DNA of 64,000 bases. Source: an uncultured Cohaesibacter sp. (GTDB lineage: Bacteria; Pseudomonadota; Alphaproteobacteria; Rhizobiales; Cohaesibacteraceae). The DNA lies in contig NZ_OY762934.1 in NCBI RefSeq assembly GCF_963667045.1, positions 4,904,501-4,968,500 of the forward strand. The letters run 5' to 3'. The notes below the pieces were generated by a model. The model was not told the DNA's origin and made no database searches. It saw only the letters and a program-made list of their open reading frames with translations. The stretch's first letter is position 1. Each line of letters starts with the position of its first letter. A program made the translations under genes and the position numbers. This document shows, in pieces, positions 16,084 through 24,758 of the stretch.

Positions 16084-17736
16084 ATGTCTGAGTTTTTCAA
16101 ATGCCATCGCGCACTGCTGAATGACGCCGTTTCTGCGCTGAAAACGCGCGAATTCTGGACGCCGTTTCCAGAAGTCCCGAGTGGACGCTTCTATGGCGAA
16201 ACGGCACGGGAAGATGGTGTTGTCGCGTTTGATCGACTAATTGGTCATCGATTTTTGCTGAATGATCACCCGGAAACACACCGTGTGGGCAAGGAGGAGT
16301 CTCCTTGGGGGCTGCCGCTCAAGATCAGCTATCCGACCGCCGAGGCAGAGGAGTTGATCGTAGCGTCGAAAGCTGCCTCTGGTGATTGGGCTGAAGCGAG
16401 CCCGGAGGTGCGCGTCGGCGTTCTACTTGAGGCGCTGGTGCGTCTCAATGCCATGAGCTTCCTGATGGGCCATGCGGTGATGCACACCACTGGTCAGGCT
16501 TTTCCGATGGCCTTTCAGGCCGGTGGTCCGCATTCGCAGGACCGCGGGCTGGAAGCGGTTGCTGCCGCATGGATGGAAATGAATGCCACCGCTCGCGAGG
16601 CGACATGGGAAAAGCCTCAGGGCAAGCAGCCGTCCATCGTGCTGGAAAAGCAGTGGAAACTGATGCCGCGTGGACTGGCCCTGACCATCGGCTGCAACAC
16701 TTTCCCCAACTGGAATGGCTATCCGGGGCTTTTCGCCAGTCTGGCGACCGGCAACACGGTCATTGTCAAGCCGCATCCGGCGGCAATCCTGCCATTGGCG
16801 CTGACGGTCAAGGTGTTACGCGAGGTTCTGGTTGCTGCGGAGCTGCCCGCAGATGTGGTGTTGCTGGCGGCCGACGAACCGGGCCAGGAGATGACCCGCG
16901 ATCTGGTGGAAAGCGGAGCCTTTGCTCTTGTCGACTACACCGGTTCATCGCAGTTCGGGGCGTGGGTACGCGCCCATGCCGGGGGTGCGCAGGTCTTTAC
17001 CGAAGAGACGGGCGTGAATTCGATCACCATTACCGGCACCAGCAATTTCAAGGGCATGTGCGACAACATCGCCTTTTCGCTGTCGCTCTATTCCGGCCAG
17101 ATGTGCACCTCGCCGCAGAACATCTACATTCCGTCCGCCGGGATAGAAACCGACGAAGGCCACAAGAGCTTTGATGCGGTGGCCGAAGGGATTGCCTCCG
17201 CCATCGACGCGCTGCTGTCCGATGCGGATCGGGCGTCGGGGGTTTGCGGCACCATTGCCAATCCAGCAACCCTCAAGCGGGTGGCCACGGCGCGGGGTGT
17301 CGGGCGCATCGTGCGGGACAGCAGGGAAACGGGCATTGGCCGCAGCGCCACCCCGTTGTTGCTGGCGCTTGATGCCGGAGAAGGCGGGGCCGAACAGGAG
17401 GAGTGTTTCGGTCCGGTATCCTTCTTCATTGCTTGTTCCGACGCACGGGATGCCATTGCCCGCGCGTCCGGCATCGCCCGGGAGAAGGGAGCGATCACTG
17501 CGGCGCTCTACGCCACGGATCCCGATCTGATCGAGGTTGCCGTTGAGGCGTTCAGCCGTGCCGGGGTCAATCTGTCCGTCAATCTGGTTGGCAACATCTT
17601 TGTCAATCAGTCTGCGGCCTTCTCCGACTTTCATGTCACGGGAGCAAACCCGTCCGGCAATGCCTGCCTGACGGACACAGCCTTTGTCGCGTCGCGTTTC
17701 CGACGCGTCATGATCCGTTGGCCCAAGGTCGCCTGA
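16084..17736 (+). CDS. paaN: Phenylacetic acid degradation protein PaaN (aldehyde dehydrogenase family)
   Basis: A 550-residue aldehyde dehydrogenase superfamily protein of the PaaN type. The general base Glu is in FTEETGVNSITI and the nucleophile Cys in YSGQMCTSPQN. Proteins of this family occur in phenylacetate clusters and have been proposed to act at ring opening. Unlike PaaZ it lacks the hydratase domain, and it coexists with PaaZ here, so the two may be redundant or act on different aldehydes. It is transcribed from the tandem-operator region and is followed closely by the Liv transporter operon. Confidence 0.88.
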   Translation: MSEFFKCHRALLNDAVSALKTREFWTPFPEVPSGRFYGETAREDGVVAFDRLIGHRFLLNDHPETHRVGKEESPWGLPLKISYPTAEAEELIVASKAASGDWAEASPEVRVGVLLEALVRLNAMSFLMGHAVMHTTGQAFPMAFQAGGPHSQDRGLEAVAAAWMEMNATAREATWEKPQGKQPSIVLEKQWKLMPRGLALTIGCNTFPNWNGYPGLFASLATGNTVIVKPHPAAILPLALTVKVLREVLVAAELPADVVLLAADEPGQEMTRDLVESGAFALVDYTGSSQFGAWVRAHAGGAQVFTEETGVNSITITGTSNFKGMCDNIAFSLSLYSGQMCTSPQNIYIPSAGIETDEGHKSFDAVAEGIASAIDALLSDADRASGVCGTIANPATLKRVATARGVGRIVRDSRETGIGRSATPLLLALDAGEGGAEQEECFGPVSFFIACSDARDAIARASGIAREKGAITAALYATDPDLIEVAVEAFSRAGVNLSVNLVGNIFVNQSAAFSDFHVTGANPSGNACLTDTAFVASRFRRVMIRWPKVA

Positions 17737-17784
17737 GCGCTCCGGGGTCACATTCATCAACTGGATATCTAGGGAGGACTATCC

Positions 17785-19005
17785 ATGAAAATTGCACTCA
17801 CCACAGCACTCACCACAGCACTCACCACAGCACTCACCACAGCACTCACCACAGCACTCACCACTGCCATCACAACTGGCATGACGACGCTGGTTGCCCT
17901 TGGGGCCATCAGCCTGTCAGCACCGGCATCTGCCGAAATCCGCCTTGGGGCAAGCGTGTCCGCCACAGGACCGGCCGCATTCCTTGGCGATCCGGAAGCC
18001 AAGACCATCGAAATGCTCGTCGAGCAGATCAACGAAGCGGGCGGCATCAACGGCGAAAAGATCAAGCTGTTTCTCTATGACGATGGCGGCGACCCGAACA
18101 AGGCCCGCACCTTTGCCACCCGTCTGGTCGAGGATGACGAAGTGACGGCCATCATAGGGGGCTCCACCACGGGCACCACCATGTCGATCATCTCGGTTGC
18201 GGAAGACGAATCCATTCCGTTCATCTCGCTTGCCGGTGCCATCCAGATCATCGATCCGGTACGGGCGAATGTTTTCAAGACCCCCCATACCGACCGCATG
18301 GCTTGTGCCAAGATCTTTACCGACATGGCCGCACGCGGGCTCACCAAGATCGGCATGATCTCGGGCACCGACGGCTTTGGTGCCTCGATGCAGGCCCAGT
18401 GTCATGATATCGCGGCAGAACACGGCATCGAGGTTCTGGCCGACGAGACCTATGGTCCGCAGGACGCCGACATGACGCCGCAGCTGACCAAGATTGCCAA
18501 GACCGAGGGTGTACAGGCGATCCTTAATCCCGGTTTTGGTCAGGGACCGGCAATCGTCACCCGCAACAAGGCACAGCTTGGTATCGATCTGCCGCTTTAT
18601 CAGAGCCACGGGGTGGCTTCCGATGGCTTTATCAAGCTGGCCGGAACAGAGGCTGCCGAGGGCGTAAGATTGCCAGGGACTGCCTTGCTGATTGCCGACA
18701 TCCTGCCGGATGGCGATCCGCAGAAGGCGGTTGTTGCCGCCTACAAGACCACATTCGAAGGCAAGTTCGATCAGAAGGTTTCCACCTTCGGTGGCTATGC
18801 CAACGATGCCTTCCTGCTGATGGCCAATGCGATGAAAACGGGTGGGGCGGATGCCGAAGCTATCCGTGATGCGCTGGAAGCAACCACGGGGCTTGTCGGC
18901 ACCACCGGTACCTACAGCTTCTCGGCGACCGATCATCTGGGTCTCGATCTCAGCGCATTCCGGATGCTCGAGATTCGCGACGGTGGCTGGACCCTTGCTG
19001 AATAA
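17785..19005 (+). CDS. Liv-type ABC transporter substrate-binding protein, probable aromatic acid receptor
   Basis: A 406-residue periplasmic type I binding protein. Mature sequence starts near IRLGASVSATGPAAF, the Liv-type first strand. The signal peptide is remarkable: after MKI come six ALTT units, then AITT and GMTT, encoded by a 12-bp tandem repeat, before a normal hydrophobic core and the cleavage site ASA. The ribosome site agggagga precedes the ATG. With the permease and ATPase genes that follow it forms a full importer. Its place between paaN and a beta-oxidation enzyme suggests phenylacetate or a related aromatic as substrate, not a branched-chain amino acid; this is inference. Confidence 0.85.
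   Translation: MKIALTTALTTALTTALTTALTTALTTAITTGMTTLVALGAISLSAPASAEIRLGASVSATGPAAFLGDPEAKTIEMLVEQINEAGGINGEKIKLFLYDDGGDPNKARTFATRLVEDDEVTAIIGGSTTGTTMSIISVAEDESIPFISLAGAIQIIDPVRANVFKTPHTDRMACAKIFTDMAARGLTKIGMISGTDGFGASMQAQCHDIAAEHGIEVLADETYGPQDADMTPQLTKIAKTEGVQAILNPGFGQGPAIVTRNKAQLGIDLPLYQSHGVASDGFIKLAGTEAAEGVRLPGTALLIADILPDGDPQKAVVAAYKTTFEGKFDQKVSTFGGYANDAFLLMANAMKTGGADAEAIRDALEATTGLVGTTGTYSFSATDHLGLDLSAFRMLEIRDGGWTLAE
17794..17889 (+). repeat. In-frame 12-bp tandem repeat in a signal-peptide coding region
   Basis: The unit gcactcaccaca occurs six times (the sixth ends in t), followed by two degenerate units (gccatcacaact, ggcatgacgacg). It encodes (ALTT)6-AITT-GMTT. Because the unit is a multiple of three, copy-number change would alter the length of the leader without shifting the frame. 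Confidence 0.95.
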
Positions 19006-19068
19006 GCATGCATCGGACGGGGCTCTTGCCCCGCCTCTATCGACTCGAACACAAAGGGAGAGCCGCTC

Positions 19069-19941
19069 ATGGATGCCTTGATGCAGTTTCTTTTGTCCGG
19101 GATGACCGTTGGCGCTGTCTATGCGCTCGTCGCTCTGGGCTTCACCATCATCTACAACGCCTCCGACGTGGTGAATTTCGCGCAAGGGGAATTCGTCATG
19201 CTGGGCGGGATGATCACCGTATTTGCCCATGCAGCCGGACTACCCCTGCCGCTTGCCGCCCTGATCGCGATTGTGCTGACTGCTTTGGTCGGTGTGGCGC
19301 TGAACAAGCTGGCGATCGAGCCGGCGCGCGGTGCGCCAGTGGTATCGCTGATCATTATCACCATCGGAGCCTCGATTGTCATTCGCGGGGCTGCGCAGCT
19401 GATCTTCGACAAGCAGTTGCACCGTTTCCCGTCCTTCTCCGGTGACGAGCCCATCCGCCTGCTGGGGGCCGCGATCCTGCCGCAGAGCCTCTGGGTGGTC
19501 GGGGGTGCCTTCTTCATCTTCATCGGTCTTTGGGCCTTTTTCACCAAGACCCTGACCGGCAAGGCCGTATTGGCAACCGCCAACAACAGGATGGCAGCCC
19601 AGCTTGTCGGTATCAATACCGGCTGGGTGATGACCCTGTCCTTTTCCCTGTCAGCGGCTATCGGGGCGCTGGCGGGTGTCCTGGTCACGCCGATCACGCT
19701 GGTCGCCTATGACGTCGGCGTCGGTCTGGCGCTCAAGGGCTTTGCTGCCGCGATGCTGGGCGGCATGGGCAACCCCAAGGGGGCGCTTGTTGGCGGCATC
19801 CTGCTTGGCCTGCTGGAGGCCATGACGGCGGGTTATCTCAGCTCGCAATACAAGGATGCGGTGGCCTTCATCGTCATTCTGGCCGTGCTGTTTGCCATGC
19901 CGCAGGGCATTTTCGGCGCCAAGAGAACCGAGAGGGTCTGA
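19069..19941 (+). CDS. ABC transporter permease, LivH type
   Basis: A 290-residue inner-membrane permease with about eight hydrophobic segments. The N-terminus GAVYALVALGFTIIYNASDV and NFAQGEFVMLGG are diagnostic for LivH-type permeases, and the EAA-like cytoplasmic loop lies around LGGMGNPKGALVGG. The ribosome site aaagggaga precedes the ATG. It pairs with the LivM-type permease starting 3 bp after its stop codon. Confidence 0.92.
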   Translation: MDALMQFLLSGMTVGAVYALVALGFTIIYNASDVVNFAQGEFVMLGGMITVFAHAAGLPLPLAALIAIVLTALVGVALNKLAIEPARGAPVVSLIIITIGASIVIRGAAQLIFDKQLHRFPSFSGDEPIRLLGAAILPQSLWVVGGAFFIFIGLWAFFTKTLTGKAVLATANNRMAAQLVGINTGWVMTLSFSLSAAIGALAGVLVTPITLVAYDVGVGLALKGFAAAMLGGMGNPKGALVGGILLGLLEAMTAGYLSSQYKDAVAFIVILAVLFAMPQGIFGAKRTERV

Positions 19942-19944
19942 TCC

Positions 19945-20901
19945 ATGACATTCAATTCGAAATGGGTTCAGCTTGCGGTGTTGCTGGCGCTGATCGCTGT
20001 TCTGCCGGTGTTTTTTCCATCCGGCTATTATTTCCGTGTCGGTGCGCTGATCTTCGTCAACGCGCTCAGCGTTGTCGGACTGGTGATCCTCATCGGCTAT
20101 GCCGGACAGATCAGCCTTGGGCATGCAGGGTTTGCCGGGATCGGAGCCTATGCCTGCGCGCTCGGGCCAGAGGCTCTCGGGCTGCACCCCGCCCTTGCCG
20201 TGCTGCTCGGGGCGCTGGTGTCGGCCATCATGGCAGCGCTGATCGGCAAGCCGATTCTCCGGCTCAAGGGCTATTATCTGGCGGTCGCGACGCTCGGGTT
20301 CGGCATTCTGGTTTCCATGGTGCTGACCAATGAGCGGGCGTTGACCCGCGGGCCGGATGGCATGGAGGTCGCCGAGCTTGGCTTGCGGGGTCTTCTGAAA
20401 AGCGTCGGGCTCAAGCTCTCGAGCGGCGAGTTCTGGTATTTCGTCTGTGGGCTGGTGCTGATCATCGGGGTCTGGGTCGCGCTCAATCTGTTCAACAGCT
20501 CCACCGGTCGGGCGATGCGTGCCTTGCACGGCTCGGAAGTGGCCGCCCGCACTGTCGGCATTGATGTGGCGCAGGTCAAGCTGCAGGCCTTCGTGATTTC
20601 GGCGGTCTATGCGTCGGTGGCCGGATCGCTTCTGTCTCTACAGAACCGCTTCATCACGCCGGATGTGGCCGGGTTCATGCATTCTATCGAGATGGTGACC
20701 ATGGCTGTTCTCGGCGGGGTCAATTCGGCGCTCGGTGCCACGCTGGGGGCCGCCATCCTGACACTGCTGCCGCAGGTGCTCACCGTGTTCGCCGAGTATG
20801 AGCAACTGATCATGGGGCTGGTGATGATCCTTGTGATGATCTTCTTGCCAAGGGGATTGCTGCCTTCCATCGCTGCCAGATTGAGGGGGAGGGGCGAATG
20901 A
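19945..20901 (+). CDS. ABC transporter permease, LivM type
   Basis: A 318-residue permease of the LivM group, with the characteristic GYAGQISLGHAGFAGIGAYA segment near residues 50-70 and the cytoplasmic loop VLGGVNSALGATLGAAIL near the C-terminus. It overlaps the following ATPase gene by four bases (ATGA), indicating translational coupling. Confidence 0.92.
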   Translation: MTFNSKWVQLAVLLALIAVLPVFFPSGYYFRVGALIFVNALSVVGLVILIGYAGQISLGHAGFAGIGAYACALGPEALGLHPALAVLLGALVSAIMAALIGKPILRLKGYYLAVATLGFGILVSMVLTNERALTRGPDGMEVAELGLRGLLKSVGLKLSSGEFWYFVCGLVLIIGVWVALNLFNSSTGRAMRALHGSEVAARTVGIDVAQVKLQAFVISAVYASVAGSLLSLQNRFITPDVAGFMHSIEMVTMAVLGGVNSALGATLGAAILTLLPQVLTVFAEYEQLIMGLVMILVMIFLPRGLLPSIAARLRGRGE

Positions 20902-21707
20902 CGCTTTTGCAAATCGAAGGGCTCGGGATCAGCTTTGGCGGTCTGAGGGCTGTCAATGATGTGGGCTTCTCTGCGAGCCCGGGTGAGATCGTCTCGGTCA
21001 TCGGGCCGAACGGAGCGGGCAAGACCACTCTGTTCAACATGATTTCCGGTGTCTATCTGCCGGACAGGGGCCGGGTGATGCTGGATGGTCAGGATGTGAC
21101 GCGCCTCGAGCCGCACCTTCTGGCCCGCATGGGGATGACACGCACCTTCCAGAATCTGCAGATCTTTCAGGACATGACGGTGCTGGAAAATGTCATCGTC
21201 GGCTTTCATCTGGCTGAGCGTGGCCATCTGCTGGCGGACCTTCTGGCCCTGCCAGGAACGAAACGGCGCTCTGCCAAGGTGCGGGAAAAGGCGATGGCAC
21301 TGCTCACCCGCGTGCGGCTCGACAAGGCCGCCGAGCAGGTGGCGGGCAATCTCTCCTATGGGGCTCTCAAGCGGCTGGAGATCGTTCGGGCGCTGGCCAT
21401 GTCGCCACGTGTCCTGTTGCTGGATGAACCGGCGGCAGGTTGCAACGCGGTGGAGACAGAGGAAATTGACGCCTTCATCGCCGAACTCGCCGCAACCGGG
21501 ATCGCCATCCTGCTGGTCGAACATGACATGAAGATGGTAATGCGCATCTCCAACCACATTGTCGTGCTCGATCATGGCGAGAAGATCGCCGAGGGCAAAC
21601 CGGACGCGGTGTCCCGCAATCCGGAGGTGATCGCTGCCTATCTGGGAACGGCCGACGCAGAGCAGGACGAGCAAGACGAGAAGGAGGCCGCCCATGCTGT
21701 CGGTTGA
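20898..21707 (+). CDS. ABC transporter ATP-binding protein, LivG type
   Basis: A 269-residue ATPase subunit. Walker A is GPNGAGKTTLFN, the ABC signature is LSYGALKRLEI (an LSYG variant common in LivG proteins) and Walker B is RVLLLDEPAAG. The C-terminal tail is acidic and Gln/Glu-rich (QDEQDEKE). It overlaps the preceding gene by 4 bp and the next by 14 bp. Confidence 0.93.
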   Translation: MTLLQIEGLGISFGGLRAVNDVGFSASPGEIVSVIGPNGAGKTTLFNMISGVYLPDRGRVMLDGQDVTRLEPHLLARMGMTRTFQNLQIFQDMTVLENVIVGFHLAERGHLLADLLALPGTKRRSAKVREKAMALLTRVRLDKAAEQVAGNLSYGALKRLEIVRALAMSPRVLLLDEPAAGCNAVETEEIDAFIAELAATGIAILLVEHDMKMVMRISNHIVVLDHGEKIAEGKPDAVSRNPEVIAAYLGTADAEQDEQDEKEAAHAVG

Positions 21708-22395
21708 GAAACTGCACTCGGCCTACGGGCGCATCGAAGTGCTGCACGGGGTCGATCTCGCGGTCAATTCCGGCGAGATCGTCACCGTGGTAGGGGCCAA
21801 TGGTGCCGGCAAGACGACCTTGCTGAAGTGCCTGTCCGGCATCCAGCCGGTTACCGGGGGGCGGATTGATTTTCGTGGCGAAGCGATCACGGCGGTGCCT
21901 GCCTTCAAGCGGCTGGCCCGGGGGCTGTCGCAGTCGCCGGAGGGGCGGCAGATCTTCACCAATCTGTCCGTTGAGGAAAATCTGCGTCTGGGCGCCTTTC
22001 TGTTCAGTGATGAGCGCGTGACTGCGGATATGGACGATGCCTTTGCCATGTTCCCGATCCTCAAGCAGAAGCGCAATCAGATGGCCGGAGGGCTTTCTGG
22101 CGGGCAGCAGCAGATGCTGGCCATTGCCCGTGCCCTGATGGGGCGGCCCCATTGCCTGTTGCTGGATGAACCGTCGATGGGGCTGGCGCCGCTGCTGGTG
22201 GCGCAGATCTTCGAAGTGGTTGAAAGCCTCAAGGCGCGGGATGTGACCGTGTTGCTGGTCGAGCAGAATGCCTTCGGGGCCCTGAAGATCGCCGATCGGG
22301 GCTATGTGATGGAAACCGGACGGGTCACCATGTCCGGTCCCGCCGCCGATCTCATTGCTGATCCACGCATTCGTGAAGCCTACCTGGGAATTTGA
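21694..22395 (+). CDS. ABC transporter ATP-binding protein, LivF type
   Basis: A 233-residue second ATPase subunit of the importer. Walker A is GANGAGKTTLLK, the signature LSGGQQQMLAIARAL and Walker B HCLLLDEPSMGLAP. Length and motifs are typical of LivF. The hydratase/dehydrogenase gene starts one base after its stop codon, so the importer and the catabolic enzyme share one message. Confidence 0.93.
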   Translation: MLSVEKLHSAYGRIEVLHGVDLAVNSGEIVTVVGANGAGKTTLLKCLSGIQPVTGGRIDFRGEAITAVPAFKRLARGLSQSPEGRQIFTNLSVEENLRLGAFLFSDERVTADMDDAFAMFPILKQKRNQMAGGLSGGQQQMLAIARALMGRPHCLLLDEPSMGLAPLLVAQIFEVVESLKARDVTVLLVEQNAFGALKIADRGYVMETGRVTMSGPAADLIADPRIREAYLGI

Positions 22396-22396
22396 T

Positions 22397-24349
22397 ATGG
22401 ACGACAAAACAACAGCGCTGGTGGGCATCCGCAAGGATGGCGAAATTGCCGTGGTCACCGTCACCAACCCGCCGGTCAATGCACTCTCGGCGGACCTCCG
22501 GCAGGGGTTGCTGGAGGCGGCTGAAGCTTGCGACGGGGATGACGCGGTCAAGGCCGTGGTGCTGGTCTGCGCCGGGCGTACCTTCATCGCCGGGGCCGAT
22601 GTGCGCGAGTTTGGCAAGCCACCCCAGCCGCCCCATCTGCCCGATGTGGTGGCCCGGATCGAGGATGCGAAAAAGCCATGGGTCGCCGCCATTCATGGCG
22701 CGGCGCTGGGCGGCGGCTTTGAAGTGGCCATGGGCTGCCGGTTTCGCGTTGCGTCTCCTGACGCCAAGGTCGGGTTGCCAGAGGTGACGCTCGGTATTGT
22801 TCCCGGCGCTTCGGGGACCGTGCGGACGTCGCGGCTGGCCGGAGTGTCGGTGGCCATGGATCTGGTCACCAGCGGACGGCCCTGGAATGCCTCCAAGGCG
22901 CTGTCGGTGGGGCTGATCGATGAGATCATTGCCGGTGACCTCGTGGCGGGGGCTGTTGCCTTTGCGCGCTCGGCCCTCAAATGTCCGCTGCCGCCTGCGG
23001 TATCGGAACGGCCGGTCGAGCCGATGCCGGAGGATTTCTGGCAGGAGGCGGGCAAGCGTGTGGCCAAGGCCGGGCATCGGGCCCCGCTTGAGGCACTGGA
23101 GTTGATCCGCTTTGGCTCCGAACATTCCTTTTCCGAGGCGATGGCCAGGGAACGGGCGTGTTTTCTGGCGTTGCGCCAGTCCGAAGAGGCTGCAGCCTTG
23201 CGGCATGTCTTCTTTGCGGAGCGGGGGGCAGGGCGCCCTGATGCCTTGCGGGCTGTCAAACCACGTCCCGTTGCCTTGGTCGGCGTTATCGGTGGTGGCA
23301 CCATGGGGGCAGGCATTGCCGCCGCCTGCCGCGAAGCCGGTTTGCCGGTTGTGTTGATCGAGCGGGATGACGCGGCGCTCGACCGGGGGCTCGCCAATCT
23401 GACATCAATCTTTGACGGGGCCGTCAAGCGCGGCAAGCTTGACAGCAATGGCAGGGCGGACCGTCTGGCCGGGATCACCGGCAGCACAGACTATGCTGCG
23501 CTTGCCGAGTGCGATCTGGTGATTGAGGCCGTGTTCGAAGAGATCGGCGTCAAGCGGGCGGTCTTTGCCGATCTGGTGCGCCACTGTCGGGCCGATGCCA
23601 TTCTGGCGACCAACACGTCCTATCTGGATCCGCGGGCCATCGTGGCGGGGCTGGCCAATCCGGAGCGCTTCATCGGGCTGCATTTCTTCAGCCCGGCCCA
23701 TGTGATGAAGCTTTTAGAGATCGTGCCCGTGCCGGAAACTGCGCCGGACGTCCTCGCCGCCGCTTTTGCGCTTGGCCGGTTGTTGGGCAAGGTGCCGGTC
23801 GAGGCTGGTATCTGCGAGGGGTTCATCGGCAATCGCATTCTCAAGCGCTATCGCGCCGCAGCCGAGGCTCTGGTGATGGATGGCGTGGGGATCGCCGAGA
23901 TCGATGCCGCCATGCGGGACTTCGGCTTCAGAATGGGGCCGTTCGAGGCACAGGACCTTGGCGGGCTTGATATCGCCTATCTGCAGCGGGAAGGCGCGCG
24001 GGCAGCCGGGCAGGTTGTGCCCGAAACGCTTGGAGATCGTTTGGTGAAGGCCGGGCGCAAGGGCCAGAAGACAGACGGCGGGTGGTATGACTATCCAAAT
24101 GGCAGTCGCACGCCAGAGCCCTCCCGGGTGGTGGCCGAGCTGTTGTCGGCTCATGTCGCGCCCTCAAGGCTGATGCCGCGTGACGAGATCGCCGCCAGCC
24201 TGCTTGCTGCCATGGCCAGCGAAGGGCAGGCAATCCTTGACGACGGGATTGCGCAATCTGCATCGGATATCGATCTGGTCGAGATCCATGGCTATGGCTT
24301 TCCGCGCTGGAAAGGCGGGCCGATGTTCCTGCACGAGCGCAAGGAGTGA
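22397..24349 (+). CDS. Fused enoyl-CoA hydratase / 3-hydroxyacyl-CoA dehydrogenase, candidate PaaF-PaaH fusion
   Basis: A 650-residue two-domain beta-oxidation enzyme. The N-terminal crotonase domain has AGADVREF and GAALGGGFEVAMGC for the oxyanion hole and acidic residues in GLPEVTLGIVPGASGT. From about residue 295 a dehydrogenase domain begins with the NAD motif GVIGGGTMGAGIA, followed by the catalytic histidine in GLHFFSPAHVMKL and a C-terminal helical domain. It resembles FadJ/FadB but is shorter. No separate paaF or paaH is present in the island, so it probably does both late steps on dehydroadipyl-CoA; general fatty acid oxidation is the alternative. Confidence 0.85.
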   Translation: MDDKTTALVGIRKDGEIAVVTVTNPPVNALSADLRQGLLEAAEACDGDDAVKAVVLVCAGRTFIAGADVREFGKPPQPPHLPDVVARIEDAKKPWVAAIHGAALGGGFEVAMGCRFRVASPDAKVGLPEVTLGIVPGASGTVRTSRLAGVSVAMDLVTSGRPWNASKALSVGLIDEIIAGDLVAGAVAFARSALKCPLPPAVSERPVEPMPEDFWQEAGKRVAKAGHRAPLEALELIRFGSEHSFSEAMARERACFLALRQSEEAAALRHVFFAERGAGRPDALRAVKPRPVALVGVIGGGTMGAGIAAACREAGLPVVLIERDDAALDRGLANLTSIFDGAVKRGKLDSNGRADRLAGITGSTDYAALAECDLVIEAVFEEIGVKRAVFADLVRHCRADAILATNTSYLDPRAIVAGLANPERFIGLHFFSPAHVMKLLEIVPVPETAPDVLAAAFALGRLLGKVPVEAGICEGFIGNRILKRYRAAAEALVMDGVGIAEIDAAMRDFGFRMGPFEAQDLGGLDIAYLQREGARAAGQVVPETLGDRLVKAGRKGQKTDGGWYDYPNGSRTPEPSRVVAELLSAHVAPSRLMPRDEIAASLLAAMASEGQAILDDGIAQSASDIDLVEIHGYGFPRWKGGPMFLHERKE

Positions 24350-24381
24350 TGTTGTCTTTTGCTGATTGCCTGTTGCCTATC

Positions 24382-24416
24382 GGGTCCGGGGGGATGTCCC
24401 CGGGCCTTTTCTTTAT
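24382..24416 (+). terminator. Probable terminator of the paaN-transporter-hydratase operon
   Basis: The stem gggtccgggg / ccccgggcc (with a G-U pair) around a short loop is followed by ttttcttt, about 33 bp after the stop codon. Confidence 0.6.
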
Positions 24417-24602
24417 GCAGCGGCTGATTTGCATCCTCTCAATCGCATCCCGTTTCGCCTTTGACAGCCGCTTCATCGGCGAAAGATATCAACAGGCGGG
24501 TGAAATCGCTCAGCTACCATCCGGTTGCGGTTGAAAGCAAATTAGGGCCGAAAACAGGAAATTGTTTCATTTATTTCAAAAATTAGACATTAAATCAAAA
24601 TC

Positions 24603-24614
24603 TGAAACGTTTCA
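24603..24614. promoter_or_regulatory. LacI-family-type operator TGAAACGTTTCA
   Basis: A perfect 12-bp palindrome with a central CG, the usual form of LacI/GalR-family operators. It lies about 145 bp upstream of the cellobiose phosphorylase start. The cognate regulator is not adjacent; the LacI protein at 32246-33280 is one candidate. Confidence 0.5.
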
Positions 24615-24758
24615 CTTCCAACTTTCTGTCTTGTGTGCTAGGTGGACGACAATCGGAGGATTGGAGTTGCCGTGGTCTTGATTGCATGATCGGGATGGGG
24701 CAAGCGCTCCAGCCAGATACGCAGTTCCAGCTAGATACCCATAGGGCAGGTGCTCACC

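Larger units (their letters stand above)
24350..24758. other. 409-bp intergenic region
   Basis: No gene is seen. It holds the terminator at 24382-24416, an A/T-rich stretch (24530-24600), the palindromic operator at 24603-24614 and the leader of the cellobiose phosphorylase gene. Confidence 0.5.

Noticed and set aside
17794-17889. Short tandem repeats considered as a CRISPR-like or minisatellite array
   Set aside because: The units are 12 bp, contiguous without spacers, and in frame within a signal peptide.
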